From: Bosea vestrisii
GTDB lineage: Bacteria > Pseudomonadota > Alphaproteobacteria > Rhizobiales > Beijerinckiaceae
Direction of reading: 5' to 3'
Length of the DNA: 64,000 nt
Assembly (NCBI RefSeq): GCF_030144325.1
Contig: NZ_CP126307.1
Coordinates: forward strand, 1,426,001 to 1,490,000
How positions within the stretch are numbered: position 1 is the stretch's first letter; each line of letters starts with the position of its first letter. Under the pieces are notes generated by a model. It made no database searches. It was not told the DNA's origin and was given only the letters and a program-made list of their open reading frames with translations. This document shows, piece after piece, positions 16,831 through 24,758 of the stretch. A program made the translations under genes and the position numbers.

Positions 16831-18033
16831 CTAGCTCTTGAGCCTGCGCACCAGCACGATCATCGCGAGCAAGGCGCTGCTCTGGATCATCGCCGACACA
16901 ACGAGCGTGCCCGATGCGCCGAGCCGCTCGATCATCAGCGCGAACAGCAGCGGGGCCGCCGCGAAGGTCAGATTCTGCGGCACGGTCAGGCGGCCGAGCA
17001 TCGTGCCGAAGCCCTGGCGGCCGAATAGCGCCAGCGGCAGGGTCGCGCGCGCGACCGCGATCACGCCCATGGCCGCGCTGAACAGCATGACAAAGGCGAC
17101 CGCGATAGCGCTCGACCCCGGCGCCAACGCCATCAGCAGGCAGGCTGCGGGTCCGAGCGCGAGCCCGGCCAGAGCCACCCGCTCGACGGGGAGACGCTCG
17201 CCCGCGGCAGCATCGACCGCTCGCGCCACCAGGGTCGCAGGGCCGCTCAGCGAGGCAATCGCAACTGCGCTCACACCGGCGATGCCAGCGCCCTGCATCA
17301 GACCGATGATGTGCAGCGGCAATCCCCAGGAGACCAGGCCACTCGCCGAAAAGCTCAGCGTCAGCAGCCAGAACACCGGTCGCCGCTCGCCAACCGGCAC
17401 CCTGCCCTGCTCTTCGGCCGGCATGGCGGACGGGCCGGGCTCGGACAATGGTTTGGCGCGATAGGCCGGGATGGCGAGATGGATTGGTAGCACGATCACG
17501 AGTTGGATCGCCGCGAAGACCATGAGGCAGGCGCGCCAGCCATAGTCTGCGCTGAGCCAGGCGGTCAGCGGCCAGAACACGCTGGAGGCAAGACCCGTCA
17601 CCAGCATCATCAGCCCGATAACGCGACGGGTACGCTCGCCCATCAGCTGCGCCACCGTGACGTTGCCGGTATTGGCGAGCTGCATCGCGTGGCCGATGCC
17701 GATCACGAGCCAGGTCGCAAGATAGCTGACCGGCCCCTGCGCCAGCGCCAGCAACGCCAGCCCCAGTCCCGAAATCACGGCGCCCAGCGCCATGGCGTGA
17801 CGCGTGCCGCGCTGGTCGAGATGGCGCCCGAGCAAGGGCGCGATCGCCGCTCCGATCACCAGCAGGATCGTGATCCCACCGAAGATGACAGCAGGTCCGA
17901 GCTTGAGTTCGCGATCGAGATAGCTCGCCAGAACCGAAGGCGAATAGTAGATCGAGCCCCAGCCGATGATCCGCGTCAGGGCAAGTCCGCTCAGCAGCAG
18001 ACTATATTCGGGAAGGCGGCGCGAGGCGGGCAA
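16831..18033 (-). CDS. MFS transporter
   Basis: About 400 residues with 12 predicted hydrophobic helices; the first starts at EYSLLLSGLALTR, and a loop with ERTRR precedes the fifth. The family is the major facilitator superfamily of H+-driven drug or metabolite exporters. Start choice: the frame runs open to 18330, but the first 100 codons are Arg-rich and non-hydrophobic; TTG at 18033 begins a peptide leading directly into helix 1. No clear ribosome site is visible, so the start is uncertain. Substrate unknown. No regulator is adjacent; a palindromic repeat is 220 bp upstream. Confidence 0.8.
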   Translation of the reverse strand: MPASRRLPEYSLLLSGLALTRIIGWGSIYYSPSVLASYLDRELKLGPAVIFGGITILLVIGAAIAPLLGRHLDQRGTRHAMALGAVISGLGLALLALAQGPVSYLATWLVIGIGHAMQLANTGNVTVAQLMGERTRRVIGLMMLVTGLASSVFWPLTAWLSADYGWRACLMVFAAIQLVIVLPIHLAIPAYRAKPLSEPGPSAMPAEEQGRVPVGERRPVFWLLTLSFSASGLVSWGLPLHIIGLMQGAGIAGVSAVAIASLSGPATLVARAVDAAAGERLPVERVALAGLALGPAACLLMALAPGSSAIAVAFVMLFSAAMGVIAVARATLPLALFGRQGFGTMLGRLTVPQNLTFAAAPLLFALMIERLGASGTLVVSAMIQSSALLAMIVLVRRLKS

Positions 18034-18380
18034 GGATGTGTCCGGCGCGCCGGTGCGCGCCCCTTGTTTTGATTCGCACCAGCCTAGCGCGGGCCACCCT
18101 CGATCGGCAGAGCCTGGAACGCACCCGTTGCATGCATCGAAAGCGAGCGATCCTGGTAAGGAACGATCAACCTCCTTGCGCCATTGTGATTTTCGTCTCG
18201 CGGAAGTGTTCCGGTGGCGAGCCGAGGGGTCGGCACGCCGCCAGAGTCGGATCCGATCAGGTTGAACCAACCCGATCGGTGAATCCGTCTCTGAACGAAA
18301 GTTGGAGACCGTTTTACGGCCGGCTTGCAATGCAAGCAGACCGTAACGGGCTCGATGCGTAATCAGGAGTTGGGCACGAC
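18034..18380. other. Intergenic region between MFS and first fliJ
   Basis: A 347-bp divergent region. It holds the palindromic repeat at 18249-18277 and a perfect 15-mer palindrome, GCTTGCA-A-TGCAAGC, at 18323-18337 just before the duplicated fliJ unit. The rest has no coding character that I can defend; the MFS frame stays open through it but reads like non-coding sequence. A fliJ promoter presumably lies here. Confidence 0.4.
18249..18277 (-). repeat. Dispersed palindromic repeat, copy A
   Basis: GGATCC precedes GATCAGGTT (18255-18263), spacer GAACC, then AACCCGATC (18269-18277). Read on the minus strand the element matches copies at 21286 and 49809: GATCRGRTT, 4-5 nt, AAYCTGATC, then RGATCCG. 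It lies upstream of the MFS start. Confidence 0.75.
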
Positions 18381-18785
18381 ATGAAGTCGCGAGAGACCCT
18401 TTTGCGTCTCAAACGCTTCCAGGTGGACGAAAAGCGCCGCCGGGTAAGCCAGATTGAGATGATGATCGCGGAATTCAACCGGATGGCGACCGATCTCGAT
18501 CGCGAGATCCAGAATGAGGAAACGCGTGCCGGTATCTCCGATCCGGCCCATTTCGCTTATCCGACCTATGCCAAGGCGGCACTCGGGCGTCGTGACAATC
18601 TGCGCCAGTCCGCCGACAACCTGCAGGGCCAGCTCGACGAGGCCAAGGCTGAGTTGCAGGAAGCCTTCGAGGACATGAAGAAGGTCGAGATCCTCGACGA
18701 TCGCGAACGCGCCACCGAGCGTGCCGCCGAAGCCGCCCGCGACCAGGCGATGATGGACTCGATCGGCCTGCGCTCGCGCGCCTGA
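18381..18785 (+). CDS. fliJ: Flagellar export protein FliJ, first copy
   Basis: A 134-residue, highly charged, almost wholly coiled-coil protein starting MKSRETLLRLKRFQVDEK, which is the typical alphaproteobacterial FliJ N-terminus. FliJ is the central stalk of the flagellar export ATPase ring, analogous to F1 gamma, and helps chaperone cycling with FliI. A GGAGTTGGGCACGAC ribosome site is 5-18 bases upstream. This copy has the presumed native upstream region, including the palindrome at 18323-18337. Its 3' end is followed by a duplicate of the GNAT gene tail. The fliI partner is 2.2 kb upstream. Confidence 0.93.
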   Translation: MKSRETLLRLKRFQVDEKRRRVSQIEMMIAEFNRMATDLDREIQNEETRAGISDPAHFAYPTYAKAALGRRDNLRQSADNLQGQLDEAKAELQEAFEDMKKVEILDDRERATERAAEAARDQAMMDSIGLRSRA

Positions 18786-18794
18786 AGACGGCGC

Positions 18795-18892
18795 CTAGTC
18801 GATCACCGGATGATGCGGGACTGCGGTGCGCGCCATCGCCCCGCCGAGCCGCGGATCGTCAGCCACCTCGATCCCGCGCTTGAATGCCGAAA
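18795..18892 (-). pseudogene. Duplicated 3' fragment of the GNAT acetyltransferase gene
   Basis: Copies the last 98 bp of the gene at 19337-19951, including its TAG stop, as part of the 542-bp tandem duplication. It has no start and is truncated at the duplication junction, so it encodes nothing on its own. Confidence 0.9.
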
Positions 18893-18922
18893 CTCGATGC
18901 GTAATCAGGAGTTGGGCACGAC

Positions 18923-19327
18923 ATGAAGTCGCGAGAGACCCTTTTGCGTCTCAAACGCTTCCAGGTGGACGAAAAGCGCCGCCGGGTAAGCCAGATTGAG
19001 ATGATGATCGCGGAATTCAACCGGATGGCGACCGATCTCGATCGCGAGATCCAGAATGAGGAAACGCGTGCCGGTATCTCCGATCCGGCCCATTTCGCTT
19101 ATCCGACCTATGCCAAGGCGGCACTCGGGCGTCGTGACAATCTGCGCCAGTCCGCCGACAACCTGCAGGGCCAGCTCGACGAGGCCAAGGCTGAGTTGCA
19201 GGAAGCCTTCGAGGACATGAAGAAGGTCGAGATCCTCGACGATCGCGAACGCGCCACCGAGCGTGCCGCCGAAGCCGCCCGCGACCAGGCGATGATGGAC
19301 TCGATCGGCCTGCGCTCGCGCGCCTGA
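18923..19327 (+). CDS. fliJ: Flagellar export protein FliJ, second identical copy
   Basis: Identical in protein and DNA to the copy at 18381-18785, including the 30 bp upstream with the ribosome site. It lacks the further upstream palindrome at 18323-18337, having instead the 3' end of a GNAT gene fragment as its upstream sequence, so it depends on read-through from copy 1 unless a new promoter exists. Two intact FliJ genes would raise FliJ dosage relative to FliI. If the duplication is an artefact, this is the copy to remove, since either one alone suffices for the normal gene order fliJ-GNAT. Confidence 0.9.
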   Translation: MKSRETLLRLKRFQVDEKRRRVSQIEMMIAEFNRMATDLDREIQNEETRAGISDPAHFAYPTYAKAALGRRDNLRQSADNLQGQLDEAKAELQEAFEDMKKVEILDDRERATERAAEAARDQAMMDSIGLRSRA

Positions 19328-19336
19328 AGACGGCGC

Positions 19337-19951
19337 CTAGTCGATCACCGGATGATGCGGGACTGCGGTGCGCGCCATCGCCCCGCCGAGCCGCGGATCG
19401 TCAGCCACCTCGATCCCGCGCTTGAATGCCGAAAAGCCCGAGCGCTGATAGAACTCGACCGCCCCCTGGTGGTCGAGCGTGCAGGTATGCACCCAGAAGC
19501 GCCCGATCGGCCTTGCCCAGGCACGCTCGAGCGCCCGGTTCATCAGCCAGCGTCCTGCCCCCTTGCCGACGACGCTCTCGTCCAGGCCGAAGAAGGCGAG
19601 CTCACCCTCGCCTTCAACCCTGAAGTCGAGTTCGAGCAGGCCGACGTCACGCCCATCGAAGCGTACCGCAAAGAAGTCGACGGCGGAGTCGGAGAGGATT
19701 GCCCGCAGTTCCTCGACTGGCTTGACCAGGCGGCTGAACCACATCCAGCGTTCGCCGAGGAGACGATAGACCGCCAGATACCGCGCCACGTCCTCGCACC
19801 CGATCGGCTCCAGCGAGAACCCCTCGACGCCCGGCGGATCGGGCCGTCGCGCCGGCGCCGAGAACATCTCCAGCGAGGTCACGACCGCTGCGATCTTGCC
19901 GGCGGGCAGATCGGTGGTGTCATTCAGGCTGATGGCTAAGGTCTCGGACAT
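19337..19951 (-). CDS. GNAT family N-acetyltransferase
   Basis: A 204-residue acetyltransferase. The acetyl-CoA binding motif A is near residues 130-155 (LDESVVGKGAGRWLMNRALE) and motif B is near residue 170 (LDHQGAVEFYQRSGF). The N-terminal 50 residues are a low-complexity extension absent from small GNATs. The substrate cannot be inferred. The start at 19951 gives MSETLAISLND; in-frame ATG at about 19975 is less likely. The C-terminal 98 bp are copied at 18795-18892. Convergent with fliJ copy 2. Confidence 0.8.
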   Translation of the reverse strand: MSETLAISLNDTTDLPAGKIAAVVTSLEMFSAPARRPDPPGVEGFSLEPIGCEDVARYLAVYRLLGERWMWFSRLVKPVEELRAILSDSAVDFFAVRFDGRDVGLLELDFRVEGEGELAFFGLDESVVGKGAGRWLMNRALERAWARPIGRFWVHTCTLDHQGAVEFYQRSGFSAFKRGIEVADDPRLGGAMARTAVPHHPVID

Positions 19952-20010
19952 GGCTTCCAGCAGGGCTGATGGCATCAAGCAGCCGCATCGCGCGGCCGCA
20001 CCGCCACCTG

Positions 20011-20640
20011 CTACCGCTTGGCGCTGATTCCGTCGAGCAGGGTGGCAATGGCGAGCCTGGCGACTTGCTCGCCATTGGCGCCGCTGGTGCGGATCCATTC
20101 CGGCACCCGGTTCAGTCCACCGAGGAAATAAGGCACCAGAAGGCGCAGATCGATGTCGGCATCGACTGCCCCGCTCGCCACGCCTCCAGCAAAGAGATCG
20201 TGCCAGAGCCGTGCATAAGTCTCGCGCATCTTGCGGCTGCGCCGCTTGATGATCGGCGGCAAATGCTCGTAGACGTGCATGTAGGTCTGATCCTTGCCGA
20301 CCAGACTGGACACATGCACCCCGACCGCCGCAGAAACCCGCTCTGCGAACGGGGCTTCCTTCGACAGTTCGCGAAGCGTCTGCGCCACTCGGGCATAGAG
20401 CGCCTCGATCCCTTGGTTGAGAATCTCCTCGACGATCTCGTCCTTCGACTTGAAGTGGTAGTAGAGGCTGCCCGCCTTCATATCGACTAGCGCCGCCACC
20501 GCCCGCATCGTGCAGGCATCGTAGCCGTCCCGCACGATGATCTCGGCTGCTGCGTCGAGTATCTCACCTCGCATCGGGTTCTGCTTCGCCGTATCCACAG
20601 CTCCGGCGCTTGCCGGCCGTCTCGCACTGCGCAGTTTCAT
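20011..20640 (-). CDS. TetR/AcrR family transcriptional regulator
   Basis: A 209-residue regulator. The N-terminal helix-turn-helix is clear: ILDAAAEIIVRDGYDACTMRAVAALVDMKAGSLYYHFKSKDEIVEE at residues about 25-70. The C-terminal ligand-binding domain has no diagnostic motif. The N-terminus starting MKLRSARRPASAG is Arg/Ala-rich; the ATG at 20640 is the most reasonable start. Its target is not adjacent in an obvious way: the GNAT gene follows on the same strand 59 bp downstream, and the upstream AT-rich gap may hold its operator, with a weak AAC-GATA-GTT inverted motif near 20803. Both target and ligand are unknown. Confidence 0.85.
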   Translation of the reverse strand: MKLRSARRPASAGAVDTAKQNPMRGEILDAAAEIIVRDGYDACTMRAVAALVDMKAGSLYYHFKSKDEIVEEILNQGIEALYARVAQTLRELSKEAPFAERVSAAVGVHVSSLVGKDQTYMHVYEHLPPIIKRRSRKMRETYARLWHDLFAGGVASGAVDADIDLRLLVPYFLGGLNRVPEWIRTSGANGEQVARLAIATLLDGISAKR

Positions 20641-20982
20641 TCCTGGCCCGCTCGCCCTTGGCATCCACGAAGTCCAAACCCGGTGAACGCATGGCCCGCA
20701 GGCCCTGGGCCGCGTACTACTTTCCCTTGCGCAACAGATCAAGACGACAACCTATCCGTTTCCACCCCAAACGCGACAGTCGTCCATAATTATTCAACCA
20801 AACGATAGTTCAAATCTAAAACATATACCTACTTACTGGCATTTTCTGCAGGAATAGCCAAGCCAGAAGCCACCTGACACCGGCTGCAATTCTGCCACTA
20901 TACCACAACGCCGCCCGAATCAGGCAGCACACCAAAGATTACGTTTATGGCACGACGCAAATCACCTTGGGATTTGAAGCAG
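20641..20982. other. AT-rich intergenic stretch between TetR and a small gene
   Basis: A 342-bp gap. From about 20750 to 20850 the base composition drops far below the window average, with runs such as ATAATTATTC and AAAACATATACC. It holds no ORF I trust; frames covering 20898-21306 are low-complexity. It could hold the TetR promoter or mark an old insertion edge. Confidence 0.4.
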
Positions 20983-21198
20983 TCAGCCCTTGCGGATCGG
21001 TTGATCACGCTCGTGCTTGCTAGCGGCCAAGCCTTCTGGGTCGTCGGGCTCATAGGGGGCATGCGGCCCGGTCGGGTGAGCAGAGCGTGGATTCGGGCCT
21101 GCTCGTCGCTGCTCTTGCGCGCCGGACTGGCCTGGGCGCGGCGCGGTCGCGAAGGCGGCGGGCGTATCGGTTGGGCGATCGTTGTGCTTGTGCGGCAT
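20983..21198 (-). CDS. Small hydrophilic protein, 71 residues, unknown
   Basis: A 71-residue, charge-rich, Pro-rich protein beginning MPHKHNDRPTDTPAAFA and ending KHERDQPIRKG. It has no hydrophobic segment and no motif that I recognise. Support for it being real is a good ribosome site (AAAGGATCGCCTC before the ATG) and a composition that looks like a disordered cytoplasmic protein rather than an antisense shadow. Overlapping frames on both strands (20947-21306 plus; 20898-21239 minus) are less convincing because they are Arg/Pro runs. Function unknown. Confidence 0.45.
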   Translation of the reverse strand: MPHKHNDRPTDTPAAFATAPRPGQSGAQEQRRAGPNPRSAHPTGPHAPYEPDDPEGLAASKHERDQPIRKG

Positions 21199-21285
21199 GA
21201 GGCGATCCTTTCATGTTGGACAACCGCCCCATGCCTCACGGGTTCCGTCGCTACGGCTGCCTGCCGCTCTAGAGAACGTTTTACC

Positions 21286-21316
21286 GATCAGATTGATTCA
21301 ATCTGATCGGATCCGG
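21286..21316 (+). repeat. Dispersed palindromic repeat, copy B
   Basis: GATCAGATT (21286-21294), GATTC, AATCTGATC (21300-21308), then GGATCCGG. It overlaps the 3' end of the adjacent oxidoreductase gene, whose TGA stop lies inside the palindrome, so its last residues (SDQIESI) are encoded by the repeat. Confidence 0.8.
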
Positions 21317-22101
21317 CTCCACCGTCGACATGCAGCGCAAATCCGCGCGCTTCAGGCTGCTCCAGCCCCGGCCGCAGCGTCATCGCCGGGATGAGGTAGT
21401 CGCCGAAATTCTGACGGCGGTATGGAATCGGCGCCGCCGTCGCCAGCGTCTGCATGCGCTCGCGCAACCGGTCGGCGGCGCGGTCGAAATCTGCATCGCC
21501 GAATCGGTCGACCCGGTAGACGACGTAAGGCGGCAGCACCTCATAGCCGGGGTACCAAAGTATGCCGTGGTTGATCGGGAACAACAGGTCCTCGATCGGC
21601 CCGTTGATGCCGCGCGGTGAATAGTGCTCCTCCCAACCGCCGGCCGTGACGATCAGCATGGCGCGCTTGCCCGCGAGCGTGCCCTCGCCGAAGCGGTCGC
21701 CCCAGCGCCTGTCGCTGTGCTCGCCGACACCGTAGGCAAAGCCATAGGCATAGACGCGGTCGACCCAGCCCTTGAGGATCGCCGGCATCGTGTACCACCA
21801 CAGCGGAAACTGCAGGATCAGCATGTCGGCCCAGAGCAGCTTCTCGATCTCGGCCTTGACGTCGTCGGTCAGCGTACCCTCGCCGAAGGCCCTGCTTCGA
21901 GGCGGCGCCGGCGGCAAAACGCTCCCCTTCCGGCCAGTTCGGGAAATCGGCGCGATCGACCTCGGACTTCCAGCCTTCGGCGTAGAGGTCGGTAACACGA
22001 ACCTCATGGCCCTGGGCTTCGAGTTCGGCGACGGCGACGTCGCGCAGCGCGCCGTTGAGCGAATGACTTTCAGGATGGGCGAAAACCAGCAGAACCTTCA
22101 T
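21288..22101 (-). pseudogene. NAD(P)H-dependent oxidoreductase (flavodoxin fold), frameshifted
   Basis: The first frame from ATG 22101 gives MKVLLVFAHPESHSLNGALRD and reaches GERFAAGAASKQ. The next frame continues AFGEGTLTDDVKAEIEKLLWAD, then ILQFPLWWYTMPAILKGWVDRV, the family core that binds FMN and quinone. One extra base in the CCC run at 21890-21892 (GGG on the minus strand) breaks the frame; removing it restores KQAFGEGTL. The family resembles NQO/KefF-type quinone or nitro reductases. It is divergent from a LysR regulator, a typical inducible pair. The C-terminus is encoded by the palindromic repeat. Either a sequencing error or a real mutation. Confidence 0.85.
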
Positions 22102-22174
22102 GGGAGAGCCTTTCCGAGTGGGAACCGGCTTCCGAGCTAGGCGCTGTTTCAGATCCGCGCTACAATGCAGCAAT

Positions 22175-22188
22175 GCATATGATTATGC
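22175..22188. promoter_or_regulatory. Inverted motif in the LysR/oxidoreductase intergenic region
   Basis: GCATA-TGAT-TATGC (22175-22188) sits in the 93-bp divergent region, 7 bp before the LysR start. The short dyad in such a gap is where a LysR-type regulator would bind. The position so close to the LysR ATG, with no clear ribosome site, suggests autoregulation. Functional role is inferred. Confidence 0.4.
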
Positions 22189-22194
22189 CGATTT

Positions 22195-23115
22195 ATGGAT
22201 AAATCTGACGTCACGCTGGAACGGATGCGCAGCTTCGTCCGCGTCGCTGAGCGCGGCAGCCTGTCGGCGGTCGCGCGCGAGCTCGGCCTCGGTCAATCGA
22301 CGGTGACGCGGCATCTCAATGAACTGGAGCAGGCCCTTGGCGTCCCCTTGCTCAGCCGCACGACCCGGCGCGTGACGCTGACCGACGAGGGCAGCCGCTA
22401 TTACCAGCACAGCCTCTCCATCCTGCGGCTGGTCGAACACGCCGGCGACGAGGCGCGCAGCGCCCGCGGCGGGCATTCCGGCACGGTACGCGTCTCCTGC
22501 ACTGCCGCTTTCGGCGTGTTGCACATGACGCGGCTGATCTTCGCCTTCCAGGATCGCCACCCCGATATCGGCGTCGACCTCAGCTTGAGCGACGAGCGCG
22601 TCGATCTCGTCCGCGACGGCGTCGACATCGCCATCCGCCTCGGTCCGCTCGCCGACAGCACCATGAAGCTGCGATCACTCGGCCGGTCACGCCGATTGTT
22701 CGTCGCCGCACCGCACTATCTGGCGCGCCACGGAGCCCCTGTGTCGCCGGACGATCTTGCGGGGCATCAGGGAATTCGCATGTCGAACGTTGCCGGCAGT
22801 GCCCTGATCGCATTCGAGGGCGCCGGCGGCGAGCACTACAGCGTTCCCTTCGACGGGCGATTACGGGTCGATCACGGCTTGGCGGTGCGCGAGGCACTTC
22901 TCGCTGGCCGCGGCATCGCCCCGACCCATCGCTGGTTGGTCGACGACCTGCTGGCGGCTGGCAGGCTGGAGCCGATACTGACCGATTACGCTTTGTCGAC
23001 CGTGCCACTCAGCATGCTGATCGTTCCGGAGCGAGCATCTGTCGCCCGCGTCCGTCTGCTCATCGATTTCCTGGCTGCGGAGATTGCCGCGATCCCCGGC
23101 ATCGCACCGGCCTGA
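22195..23115 (+). CDS. LysR family transcriptional regulator
   Basis: A 306-residue regulator. The winged helix-turn-helix is at residues 8-65 (MRSFVRVAERGSLSAVARELGLGQSTVTRHLNELEQALGVPLL), followed by the periplasmic-binding-like effector domain, with GTVRVSCTAAFG and RLGPLADSTMKLRSLG. It is of the subgroup that controls a divergent single oxidoreductase. It likely governs the broken NAD(P)H oxidoreductase, with the dyad at 22175 as candidate operator; the ligand would be a quinone or electrophile. The ATG at 22195 overlaps TTATGG with no clear ribosome site. Confidence 0.9.
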   Translation: MDKSDVTLERMRSFVRVAERGSLSAVARELGLGQSTVTRHLNELEQALGVPLLSRTTRRVTLTDEGSRYYQHSLSILRLVEHAGDEARSARGGHSGTVRVSCTAAFGVLHMTRLIFAFQDRHPDIGVDLSLSDERVDLVRDGVDIAIRLGPLADSTMKLRSLGRSRRLFVAAPHYLARHGAPVSPDDLAGHQGIRMSNVAGSALIAFEGAGGEHYSVPFDGRLRVDHGLAVREALLAGRGIAPTHRWLVDDLLAAGRLEPILTDYALSTVPLSMLIVPERASVARVRLLIDFLAAEIAAIPGIAPA

Positions 23116-23124
23116 GCGCTCCGG

Positions 23125-24639
23125 TCAGCGCAGCAGCGACTGGCCCGTCATCTCGGCCGGCTGCTTCAAGCCGAGCAGCGCGAGCAGCGTCGGCGCGACA
23201 TCGGCGAGGCGGCCCTCGGCCAGCCCAGTCGCCTGCCCGCCGATCAGCATGACCGGCACGGGAAAGGTGGTGTGTGCGGTATGCGGGATGCCCGTCACGG
23301 GATCGACCATCAGCTCGGCATTGCCGTGATCGGCGGTCACGATCAACGCCCCACCCTTGGCCAGGATGGCCTCGGCGATCTGGCCCAGACTCCTATCGAT
23401 CGTCTCGACAGCCTTGATCGCCGCCGACAGCACGCCGGTATGGCCGACCATGTCGGGATTGGCGAAGTTCAGCACGAACAGGTCGTACTGCCCGCTCTCG
23501 ACAGCGGCGACGACCTTTTCGGTCAGCTCCGGAGCCGACATCTCAGGTTGCAAATCGTAGGTCGCGACCTTCGGCGACGGCGTCATGCTGCGCTCTTCGC
23601 CTGCGAAAGGCTCCTCGCGGCCGCCGTTGAAGAAATAGGTGACGTGCGGATACTTCTCGGTTTCGGCGAAGCGGATCTGCTTGAGGCCCGCCTGCGACAC
23701 CGTCTCGCCGAGCCCGTTGGCGAGGCTCTGCGGCGCGAACAGCGCCGGCATGATCGGGTCGAGCTCGGAGCTGTAGGAGGTCATCCCGACCGCGCCGACG
23801 AGCTTGGGCATGCGCGGACGCGAAAAACCGCTGAATTCGGCGAAGAGCAGCGGCGCCAGGATCTCGCGGATACGGTCGGCGCGGAAGTTGAAGCTGAGCA
23901 GGCCGTCGCCATCGGCCATGCCGCTGTAATCGCCGATCGCCGCCGGCTTGATGAACTCGTCGCTGACGTCAGCGGCATAGGCGGCTTCGATCGCCGAGCC
24001 CGCGGTCGGCATCCGCTCGCCCTCGCCGAGCGCCAGCGCCTTCCAGGCGAGCTCGACCCGCTCCCAGCGATTGTCGCGATCCATCGCGTAATAGCGACCG
24101 CTCACTGTCGCGACCTTGACCTGCGGCGGCAGCGCCGTTTCGAGCGCCGCGACATAGTCCTTCGCCGAGCGTGGCGGCGTATCGCGGCCGTCAGTGAAGA
24201 CATGCATGACCGCCGGAACGCCGGCCGCCACGACGAGCTTGGCCAGCGCCACCGCATGGTCCTGATGGGCATGGACGCCGCCTGGCGAGACCAGGCCGAG
24301 GATATGGCAGGTGCCGCCGCTGGCCTTGAGCCGATCGATCAGACCGCTTCCGTCCAGCGCCTGCTTCAGCGTGCCGTCCGCAACGGCCTGGTTGATGCGC
24401 GGCAGGTCCTGCATCACCACGCGGCCGGCGCCTAAGTTGAGGTGGCCGACCTCGGAATTGCCCATCTGCCCCTCGGGCAGGCCGACATCGAGCCCGGAGG
24501 TGCGCAGGAAAGCGTGCGGCGACGAGGCCCAGAACCGGTCGAAATTCGGAGTTTTCGCCAAGAGGACCGCGTTGTTGTCCCTGTCGTCGCGCCAGCCCCA
24601 GCCATCGAGGATCATCAGCATGACGGGGCGGCTGGACAT
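23125..24639 (-). CDS. gpmI: 2,3-bisphosphoglycerate-independent phosphoglycerate mutase
   Basis: About 504 residues, alkaline-phosphatase fold. The metal-binding N-terminus is MLMILDGWGWR, the catalytic Ser is in GQMGNSEVGHLNLGAG (near residue 60), and the C-terminal metal ligands are in FANPDMVGHTG and TADHGNAE. It interconverts 3- and 2-phosphoglycerate in glycolysis/gluconeogenesis using Mn2+. The start at 24639 removes nine poorly conserved residues. Convergent with LysR, leaving a 9-bp gap. The next gene (haloacid dehalogenase) is divergent. Confidence 0.95.
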   Translation of the reverse strand: MSSRPVMLMILDGWGWRDDRDNNAVLLAKTPNFDRFWASSPHAFLRTSGLDVGLPEGQMGNSEVGHLNLGAGRVVMQDLPRINQAVADGTLKQALDGSGLIDRLKASGGTCHILGLVSPGGVHAHQDHAVALAKLVVAAGVPAVMHVFTDGRDTPPRSAKDYVAALETALPPQVKVATVSGRYYAMDRDNRWERVELAWKALALGEGERMPTAGSAIEAAYAADVSDEFIKPAAIGDYSGMADGDGLLSFNFRADRIREILAPLLFAEFSGFSRPRMPKLVGAVGMTSYSSELDPIMPALFAPQSLANGLGETVSQAGLKQIRFAETEKYPHVTYFFNGGREEPFAGEERSMTPSPKVATYDLQPEMSAPELTEKVVAAVESGQYDLFVLNFANPDMVGHTGVLSAAIKAVETIDRSLGQIAEAILAKGGALIVTADHGNAELMVDPVTGIPHTAHTTFPVPVMLIGGQATGLAEGRLADVAPTLLALLGLKQPAEMTGQSLLR

Positions 24640-24758
24640 TCGCGTATCCTGTGCGTCTGCGAACAAGTGCTTGTGCGGATATCACGCTCCGCGCGGCCAA
24701 GGCGAGCGCTAAGAATAGTGGCGCAGCCCGCGCAAAGGCTGCGGAGGAGAACGCCCTC

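Larger units (their letters stand above)
18351..19434 (+). repeat. Perfect 542-bp tandem duplication containing fliJ
   Basis: Unit 1 is 18351-18892 and unit 2 is 18893-19434, identical as far as I can read base by base. Each unit starts at CTCGATGCGTAATCAGG, contains a complete fliJ and ends 98 bp into the 3' end of the convergent GNAT gene. The bases outside the junction differ (G at 18350, A at 18892; C at 18893, A at 19435), so there is no obvious microhomology at the break. The perfect identity implies a very recent duplication or an assembly artefact. Confidence 0.95.

Noticed and set aside
16831..18330. 499-residue version of the MFS gene
   Set aside because: The first 100 codons are Arg-rich with no hydrophobic or signal character and include the palindromic repeat.
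20881..20940. tRNA-like stretch (TGGTATAGTGGC on the minus strand)
   Set aside because: No acceptor stem, anticodon arm or TPsiC sequence could be folded around it.
20898..21306. Overlapping frames on both strands in the TetR-oxidoreductase gap
   Set aside because: Pro/Arg-rich low-complexity; only the 20983-21198 minus frame has a good ribosome site.
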